Below are positions 56,902-64,000 of a stretch of 64,000 nt of DNA, in pieces. This DNA is from Gerris lacustris (lineage: Eukaryota > Arthropoda > Insecta > Hemiptera > Gerridae): assembly GCA_951217055.1 (NCBI GenBank), contig OX578282.1, positions 22,193,106-22,257,105 of the forward strand, written 5' to 3'. A model generated the notes under the pieces. The model had not been told where the DNA came from. It saw only the letters and a list, made by a program, of their open reading frames with translations, and did no database searches. Position numbers and translations under genes: made by a program. The first letter of the stretch is position 1. Each line of letters begins with the position of its first letter.

Positions 56902-57722
56902 AGGCGGAAATACACATGCTAGTTAAAAAGCATGCCAGTGGCGAGTTACTAGCACGTCAGTAGCTGGCATGCTGCAGACGCTGTACACATTTGACAGTGA
57001 AACAGCATGCTAGCATCATCCGGATGTCATGTCTTGTGCGAGCTACTAGCACATGACAATACACATTCCAGTCACAGTTCTAGTTTTGAAACGGGCAATG
57101 GTTTCTTGCCTTCTTTTAGCCGGAATAAATTATGAAATAATTGTATTTGATTTAATTAATTTTGATAGTTGTATTAGGTAATTGTTTCAATGTACCTTAT
57201 GAATGTATCGGCGGGGAATGAAATTAACCAGATTGTTCTGTTACTTGCAAAGAACTGTGTTTTAAAACATTTGAAAAATAATAAAAAGACACGAAGAGTG
57301 TGGGTAAAGATTGGATAGCTAGAAGGGAATTAGGTACATGGAGCGAGTCAGTGGCTACTAAATGAAATGCGGTTCGGGGACGTTAATGGTTTTAGGAATC
57401 AATTGCGAATGCTTCCGGAGAAAGTTGATGAGTTGTTGTCAGACACCCGCGAAAGGAAGGAACGTACAACTGAAGACTGAAGGGCTGAGGGAGACTCGTG
57501 CTAGCTACTAGCAACCTTGCGCTGGCAGGCCTGTTTACACGTGCCTTATCAGTTCCCCCTCCCCTCGACTTGTACCACTGGCAAGACAAAAATCAAACCT
57601 CGTGCGATTTACTCGCATGCTTTTTACTCGCATGCTATTTGATGTATACACATGCCAGTAACTCTCCTCTGCGAGCTGCTCGTATGTTTTTGTGCGAGTA
57701 ACTAGCACGTGTATTTCCGCCT
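56902..57722 (+). mobile_element. PIF/Harbinger element with degraded transposase, TTA duplication
   Basis: Left AGGCGGAAATACACATGCTA and the right end (complement AGGCGGAAATACACGTGCTA) match at all but one position. TTA flanks both sides (56899-56901, 57723-57725), the classical PIF/Harbinger duplication. GCTAGTTACT/ACTAGCAC words recur in the subterminal regions. At 821 bp it is an internally deleted derivative still keeping part of the transposase N-terminal region. Confidence 0.92.
57284..57440 (+). pseudogene. PIF/Harbinger (HARBI1-like) transposase fragment, frameshifted
   Basis: Three consecutive frame segments read KKTRRVWVK, then WIARRELGTWSES, then LLNEMRFGDVNGFRNQLRM and LPEKVDELL. 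Together they show the HARBI1/PIF N-terminal pattern R-R-x-W-V...W-x-x-R-R-x-L-G...L-R-x-x-D-x-x-x-F-R-N-x-L-R-M-x-P-E-x-x-D-E-L-L. Two frameshifts break it, and the DDE catalytic domain is missing entirely. It lies within the TTA-flanked element at 56902-57722, so it is that element's own remnant. Confidence 0.85.
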
Positions 57723-57725
57723 TTA

Positions 57726-58362
57726 TGCGGTCATCACTTTTTCTAACATTTATGATGTTTTTGTCACCTTATCCTGCATTTCTTATACGTATATTATGTT
57801 CATAATACATGTTGATTTTGTTTTTACCCTTTTTATTATGTGTATTTCATGTAAACATTTATTTATAGTTGTATATCCATTTTTATATCTTTAAAATAAA
57901 CTATTTATATGGATTAAAGATATATATATACAACATCTACTCATATTATGTATATAAATTAAATCTCTATACGTTCCAGTTCTCTTACTTTTTTTTTAAA
58001 AAAAAAAGAATGTAAAAAACAATGATTTGTTTTGATACAAGTATAGGGGGTTGGGGATGAAGGCTAGATAATTGTAAAAACCCACTGAAAGGGTTGAATT
58101 ATTAATGATTTAACCCCTTTTTTTATGGTTAGGATTGCCAAAACTTGGTGGGTTGGTTGTGTCCAATGTTGAACTATTAGATGGGGAGATGCTCCACTGG
58201 ACAATAGGGGTTTATATCTGGTGGGTATTAAGCAAAGGGATGAATCTAGATACTCTCATAGTGTTATTATAACCTTTGCCAAAAAATTTCCTCTTCTTTA
58301 ATGGCTTTTTATACCCATTGTTTCAACTACAAACTCAACTGTTTTTGTTTTTATGGTTGTGT

Positions 58363-58395
<33 letters not shown>

Positions 58396-59238
58396 TCGAC
58401 CCTTTTGTTTTTTCGTGGGTTGAGATCAATGAAAACTTTTCTATTTATTTATTTTTTAATAATAAATAGGGGGCGCTGTACTTTACTGTGATTTCTGGTT
58501 TTAGTCTTGATAATAGATAAAAAAAATAAATTAAATAAAAAATACTGTTATATTATATTATCTTTAATAAGGTTGTTTATATTGTTATTTTCATTTTCTT
58601 TCATTAATTAACTGATAGATACTAACAATAGGTAAAGATTTTATGAATATTGTAAAAGTTAAACAATTGATAGAAAGGGCATTGATTTTTAATGGTGGGT
58701 TATACCTTACGTTTTTACATCTACGTAAAACTGGTTAGGATAATTTGAGGATTCTTAATATTATGTAATTCCTACCTCTTTATTGCTCCTCGGCTTCATT
58801 GCACTTAAGCGTATTAATTATGACATTACTTTGATTCTATGCTAAACTATGACACTATGTTGGAGTGACTTTCTCATTCGACTTCTGAAGAGCAGCCGTT
58901 ACAGCAGGCAATCCTTATTTCATTTTAATATATTTTAAATGTTTTATTGACCATATAGGATCTAGGAGCTGATGTATTCTAATCACTTAATAAGCTATTT
59001 TTCTTAGGCAACCGTCGCGTCGCAGTCATGAACGGTTGTCTACTCTACTGTATGCATTACTTGGATTTAAATGCATGTTCGACGTGACTATATTTGCTGT
59101 TCTTTTTCATTTATTTAAACTGCGAATAAATGCTTTACGGTTCCTAGAAACAGAAAAAGGTGACTTATGTCCTTACATTTACCGCATATTGAATTTTAGG
59201 CGAGGACTTAATTTGTTAGGAATTCTCCACTTATCAGC
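57726..59238. other. Mostly AT-rich gap with a T31 run
   Basis: T31 at 58364-58394. A slightly GC-richer part around 58030-58260 and 58980-59230 shows no recognised gene. GTCTACTCTACTGTATGC at 59038 resembles GTCTACTCTTTTATACAAG at 59718, hinting at further tandem structure. Confidence 0.35.
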
Positions 59239-59690
59239 GGCTGCTTGTTATTCCTAAATTCCACCCTTGGTGGTCTTCCCACCAAGGGGAATTTCCTGGG
59301 GGGTTGGTCTTCCATTAATCCTCCGTCCTGAAGGTTCCGCTTTCTCATTGGTCTGACGATGCCTCTCCTCCTCTCCTCCAGGTCGCTCTGGGACGTCACT
59401 CATCCTCCTGCCGGACGCGGAAGGTGTTATGTTAAGACAACTAGTATCAAAAGTTACGATGTACAGGGCTCTTTTAAGTCCAAAAATGCTGCTTTTTATT
59501 CCTTAAGTCCACACTCGGCGGTCTTCCCGGTCTCCGTCATGAAGGTTACGCTCCCTCATTGATTTGACGACGCCTCCCCTCCAGGTCGCCCTGGGATGTC
59601 CTCTCTTTCTCCTGCCTTGCGGTGTTAAGCTAAGACTTCTTGTATCAATAGTTACGATGTACACGACTCTAAGTCCAAAAAAATCTTACT
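59239..59690 (+). repeat. Two-copy diverged repeat, GC-richer, LTR-like in content
   Basis: Unit 1 (59239-59486) and unit 2 (59487-~59690) share CTGCTT.TTATTCCT, CGTC.TGAAGGTT, CCTCCAGGTCGC.CTGGGA, GTATCAA.AGTTACGATGTA and AAGTCCAAAAA. Unit 1 has about 45 extra bases. GGTGTTATGTTAAGAC in unit 1 and GGTGTTAAGCTAAGAC in unit 2 would suit an LTR boundary, but no primer-binding site or coding region adjoins. The frames here (63-78 codons) follow the repeat. Confidence 0.75.
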
Positions 59691-60289
59691 TAAAGGCTAA
59701 ACTAGTATTAGTAGGAATGTCTACTCTTTTATACAAGACCCCCAGCCCCCAACATTTTCTATTACTAGGAATGCCAGGATTGGTCACTATACTCCACTAA
59801 GATTATCACTGGTTCGAATTTCGTTATAACCATCGATTAGGTATATAATAAATATAGGATTGGTCACTTAATGCAAACTAGTGCCACGAGCTATCGATTA
59901 CTTGACGCAGATAATGTTTTGATTACAACATTCTCTACTCTGCTTGCTACGGCGCGATCAATACTGTTTTTATCTTATCTGAATGGAAAATCTTGCTCAT
60001 ACGTATTGGCTTTTCCTCTATTGTTACTTTGGCCCCTTGGTATATGGCATTAAATTAGATTGCATTTCGTAAGTTTAGTTACTAGCATGCTATTACATGA
60101 TAATTACTTAAATATATTCATAGTTTATGTTCATTCCCTCCTCTTATCTTATTTTTACATCTACTTTTAATTTTTCTTTTTGGCTAAACTATGGAAGAAA
60201 CTATGGTGTGAATAATAATTAGTTAATCACAAATGAATGATTCTATCTATTTCTTCTGTCTTAATTATGCTAGTTTAGTTGTCAATGCA
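59691..60289. other. Gap right of the two-copy repeat
   Basis: AGGATTGGTCACT occurs twice (59776 and 59858). No gene recognised; composition is mixed. Confidence 0.35.
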
Positions 60290-60510
60290 CCTGGATAGCG
60301 ATGGCATGTGTTTACTGTAAATGCCAAAGCGAATCATTATGCCCGTATCCCGTTGAAGCTATTCGTCACCTGCTCCCTTCGCCCTATTACCACCTCCTAA
60401 TTATCCTCAGCCATAGGCACGTGTTAATTCGTCTGTTAAGTTATAAACACGTCTCGCCCTTCAGCTATAAATTGAGCAATTATTTTGTGTGCACACTCGG
60501 TTAAGGGTTA
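60290..60510. other. Small GC-richer island
   Basis: Contains CCGTATCCCGTTGAAGC, CATAGGCACGTGTTAATTCG and AAACACGTCTCGCCC. The 67-codon frame 60301-60504 has no known domain. Candidate regulatory element. Confidence 0.2.
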
Positions 60511-60676
60511 AATTAAAGGACCTTAATTAAACTTGGCCTTAGCACTCTCTCAAATCTAATCCTTTTCAACCTGGTCTTCTTTAAAGTTAAATATATTTTG
60601 TTGGCCCTATGTAATAGGTACATCTGTTTAAATTAGTAATTAAAGCTGTATTTTTACCTTGCCTTCTGACTTTTTA
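60511..60676. other. Short gap
   Basis: Nothing recognised before the family C element. Confidence 0.4.
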
Positions 60677-61254
60677 CTTTCTCATATAAAGAGAAAGTAT
60701 TGTGACGGCGCGAAAATTTGATTTTGAGATTTTAATGGATTTACACGTTTTGAGGTCCCAAAATGTGTAAAAAGGTCCCAACATTATAAAAAATGTCTGT
60801 CTGTCGTCTATCGACTGTGCATACATATGGAGCCTAAACTACTGGGCCGATTTTAACGAAATTTAGTATTCATGTTCACAAAAATCATACCTCGATGCGA
60901 AATCGAGAAATCAATTTTAGCTCCAAATTTGGTGGCGCTACCCTCCAAAAACGTGAAATAAATGTATTTCTTCAAAACGGTGCCAGCGATTTCGATTTAA
61001 AAAATTCTAAAATGTAGACCATTTAAATACGAATCTAACGATAAAAGCCGTCTCCTTGGGGAAAAAAAACTAGTTCCTGAGAAAATAGCTTTAAACGCGG
61101 ACGAAGAGAGGCCTGGTTCGATTCCCTGCCGAGAAGTTATTTTTATGATACATTTTGATGAAATGTTCAATAATAATTAAATGTGCCTACGAAAACTCAA
61201 ACAAATAAATGGAAAACACTGGGCTAAGTAATTATGAACTCGTATATGAGAAAG
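60677..61254 (+). mobile_element. Family C TIR element, full-length copy
   Basis: It begins CTTTCTCATATA (60677-60688) and ends TATATGAGAAAG (61243-61254), a perfect 12-bp inverted pair. The body includes GTCTGTCTGTCGTC, CTGGGCCGATTTTAACG and a B-box-like GGTTCGATTCC at 61115-61125. Other copies: 1-110, 12965-13800 (interrupted), 18447-18860. It gives the uninterrupted target for insertion AB (GAGAAAATAGCTTTAAA). 578 bp, non-coding; superfamily unknown. Confidence 0.8.
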
Positions 61255-61899
61255 AGTTGTCTTTGACCGATTTTTCGTAAAATCATCTTGATCAGTTGAT
61301 CCTGTAAAATATTGCATTTATTTCTCTTCAATCCCCTTTATGAATAGAAAGTTGAACGTAATATTTTGTTGGCGGACTACTCTATATTAATCTCTGTTAT
61401 TGAATGCAATATGCAGTCATGCATAATGAAGTCTCGTGTTTTCTTCCCAGGTAGTTCATATTTTAGCACAGGATCTTCTTCTGTCTGGTACATCTCTAAA
61501 TCTTTACCTCTTCCATTCTTATACCAGCTTTATTTAAACTTAGTTTATTAGGAGATTTAACCCTTACTTTAATTTAATAAGCATTTCATATTTTAGACGT
61601 CGTTTACACAATACATTTTTATTAATGAATTAATCAAATAAAATAGTTTAGGATTTAAATTTTTTTATCAATAAATATATGAGACGGACTGATATTTTAT
61701 TTTTTGAAATATGTCTTTAATTTTAACTATGTTATTGAAGTAGATTTTTTGTTTTGTTTTACACCCTGTTAAAGTAGTATCTCTTGAATAGAATTAACGC
61801 TGATCTCACTTGCAATGCTGTTTTTCTTATTTATCTCCAGCACTATGTTTCTTCAGCTACATTCAAAGACTGTTTTAATCTCTTGAAAATGCAATTTTC
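61255..61899. other. AT-rich gap
   Basis: The 61-codon frame 61366-61551 is unsupported. No repeats recognised. Confidence 0.4.
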
Positions 61900-63060
61900 T
61901 GTTTCACTTCATTTCCTCTAAATAAAAAGGGGGTCCGCCCTGAGTGTAAATTTTATCTCTTCGCTTCATTCTTCTTTTTAACCCCTTAGTGCACCGTGTC
62001 TGAAACGTAATCTTTCTCAGTTTCTCTTTTAACTTTTGCTTTTTCTCTTTGCGGGGGGTGTTGCCTCTCGGGTGTTCGGGTGTTCCTGTAGTGGAGAACT
62101 CCGTTGCTCGGAGTATAACCTCACTCGAATTTGGCGGTGTTGTGCAGTGTTGCCGCTCGGTTTCCGTTCGGCCTGATTACACCGTCCCTCGACAGGGTTG
62201 CCAAGCCGCCTTCCTCATAAATCAGCCGCGTCTAATTGCAGAGCCGTGAATTCTCCCAAGAGCTACTTGATTCTCCTTCCTTCCTACCACTACCAACGGG
62301 CCTCTTCCAGACACCTACCTCCTTATCAGGGACCATAACTCTTTCTTTAGCTTATCAGATTTTCCTCCTCTTTCTTCTCTCTCTTAATCCGACCCTCTTC
62401 TTTCACGTTACGAAATATATCCTAATTAAAAAACACAGAATGAAATGCCGTTCCTTTTCACCTTCTCGAGTTTTTTTTTTATTCCTTTCTTGTCCTCCGT
62501 CTTCATCCTCACCGACATTCGGCAGCCATTTAGCTTTCTCCTGCCAAAGTTTTTGAAGGATTTTCCTTTTTCCAAATCCTTTTCTTTTTACTCTTTTTAC
62601 TCTTTTTATTCCCTCCTTTTCAACATGAACACCGAACAGTAGAAAATTCGATAAACAATTTCGCTCCGCTTCCCCTGCCCCGTCTCTGAAAAGGACCTCC
62701 TCTGAATAATACCCAGTAATTTGTACCCCCTGAAAATCCTTCTCGTCCTCGTCGGGGAAACCTTTTGCAACCCCTCCTCCCTCTCCTCTACTTCTCGAGA
62801 CTAAAAACCCTACATTCTGAGAAAATATCGCAGTCAATTTTACACAGTTCTCCCTCTCTAACTCGACTTCTTGAATCTGAATAACTAGAGTTGACTTTGT
62901 ATTGGATGGAAGGAAACTCGGAGGATAAAATGCCTTTTCGTTATTCATTGCTGTTTCCTTGGCAATTCCATCGTCTCGCTGTATTAGCTTTACAGCTGTC
63001 AATCCTTTTCAGACTATGCGACTTCCATTCCCCCACCTTCTATTTTCAGAATAAAGAGAG
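61900..63060. other. GC-richer terminal island with a 199-codon low-complexity frame
   Basis: The part at 62050-62260 is the most GC-rich non-repeat stretch of the window (GGGTGTTGCCTCTCGGG, GCCGCTCGGTTTCCGTTCGG) and holds CATAAATCA at 62216. From 62260 the plus strand is pyrimidine-rich, which produces the longest open frame of the window on the minus strand (62403-63002), rich in E, K, R and G with a KRVKRVKRK run from a TACTCTTTT repeat. I see no conserved domain or splice-consistent start. It may be an enhancer, UTR or promoter region. Confidence 0.3.
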
Positions 63061-64000
63061 ATTCCGCAGCCAAAGTGATAAGAAAAAAGAAATTTCCAAC
63101 CAAATCAGATATGAATACAATAAGCGTCTGTTTAGAATATTAAGTTTACTGAATTTTCCCCAAGTCCTGAAGGACATTTCTATTTCCGATTTGTTGATAC
63201 AGATTTTTCAATGGTCCTGTCCATATTACAATGGATATTAACCTTGACAGTTTTTTCAAAAACCTTCTGCATTTATTTTATTTTAGATTGCCCAAGATTT
63301 AAATTAGACAATAATACAATACAAAAGTAGATTTCCCAACATGATTTTTTTAAATGGTTAACATACTAAATTTTGCATTTACGTACTTAATAACGACAGC
63401 TATCAACTTAATCTTTTTAAAACCTTCATATTTTTCTTTTATGAAACAATTATTAAAATGATATATCACCTGTGGACCTTGCACAACAGCGTTTATTCTA
63501 CTTTTAAACTCTTGCACTATCGTAATTGAATAGTAATTTATGAACATTTCTTAACATAACCAAAACAGCTTTCCAAATTAACTCCCATGAAAGAAAAGTA
63601 AATCTGTTTCTTAGAGACCTATTCTTAGTTCCCTAATGATGTTAATTTATCATTTGTATAACTGGCCGTGTGACAAACAAAGATTTTTTTCTTTCCACTC
63701 ATTTCACTCACAAATGTGTGACAGTGATATACTACGACATAATTACCATATTATTTAATTCTCTGATTTTGAACTTTCTTCAAATGCAGTCATTTATTTA
63801 AAATATTACGTTAATATTTATCACATTTATTATAGTGATAGTGTTATGTATTTAATTTATAATCTGATATAGATTTGTACTATAAAATAAGATTATTTAA
63901 CTTATTAAATAAATATTAAAATTATAAAAAAAAAAAATTAAATTTATTTAAATTTTACATTTGTTATTTGTATAAAATCTGTTAAATTATTTAAAGAAAT
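63061..64000. other. AT-rich gap to window end
   Basis: The 116-codon plus frame at 62891-63241 runs into this gap and matches nothing known. Composition falls to nearly pure A/T after 63780. Confidence 0.4.

Noticed and set aside
62403..63002. 199-codon minus-strand open frame, the longest in the window
   Set aside because: Composition is low-complexity (E, K, R, G), derived from a pyrimidine-rich plus strand with a TACTCTTTT repeat. No domain, no splice-consistent boundaries. A search for homologues would decide.

Overview
This 64 kb window looks like gene-poor animal nuclear DNA. It is very AT-rich, with long (TA)n, T, C and G runs, no bacterial-style gene packing, and many short non-autonomous transposons nested in one another. 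I infer an invertebrate, possibly an arthropod, but no diagnostic host gene confirms that. I found no convincing host protein-coding gene, tRNA or rRNA gene. The longest open frame (199 codons, minus strand, 62403-63002) is low-complexity. The only recognisable coding sequence is two broken transposase fragments: a hAT relic at about 31.72-31.88 kb and a PIF/Harbinger relic at about 57.28-57.44 kb. The window is most simply read as an intergenic desert or the inside of a very large intron.

Layout. 0-9.5 kb: fragments of dispersed repeats, a degenerate repeat block (2.13-2.74 kb), a TIR element holding a palindromic SINE-like insertion (4.67-5.26 kb), and a GC-richer island (5.7-6.5 kb). 9.5-16 kb: a hAT MITE whose near-empty target lies 400 bp away, a 112-bp-arm foldback, a 950-bp element with 56-bp perfect inverted ends, and two copies of a composite foldback, one sitting inside another repeat family with a 7-bp target duplication. 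16-26 kb: an island, tandem duplications, two PIF-type MITEs, a 640-bp polypyrimidine tract and the second SINE-like copy. 27-35 kb: a TIR repeat carrying a 5S rRNA-like segment, a foldback with a hammerhead-like core, and a 3.65-kb hAT element with a perfect 8-bp target duplication and internal nested repeats. 36-48 kb: two GC-richer islands, the third SINE-like copy, a nested MITE with an exact 8-bp duplication, a perfect 21-bp minisatellite and a 35-bp minisatellite. 48-64 kb: adjacent MITEs, a higher-order ~53-bp tandem array, pogo-like and PIF/Harbinger elements side by side, a two-copy GC-richer repeat, a full-length copy of a 578-bp TIR family, and a GC-richer terminal island.

Most striking items: (1) a small palindromic repeat family at three sites, each flanked by 12-16 bp direct repeats, with shuffled copies of one ~38-49 bp module and, in one copy, a perfect Pol III B-box-like motif; it behaves like a retroposon but does not match a family I recognise. 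(2) Two minisatellites 7 kb apart share a 14-bp core that resembles an internal segment of one MITE family. (3) CTGANGA...GAAAC hammerhead-like cores occur in or beside foldback repeats. (4) GC-richer non-repeat islands carry Hox/Exd-like motifs and could be enhancers.
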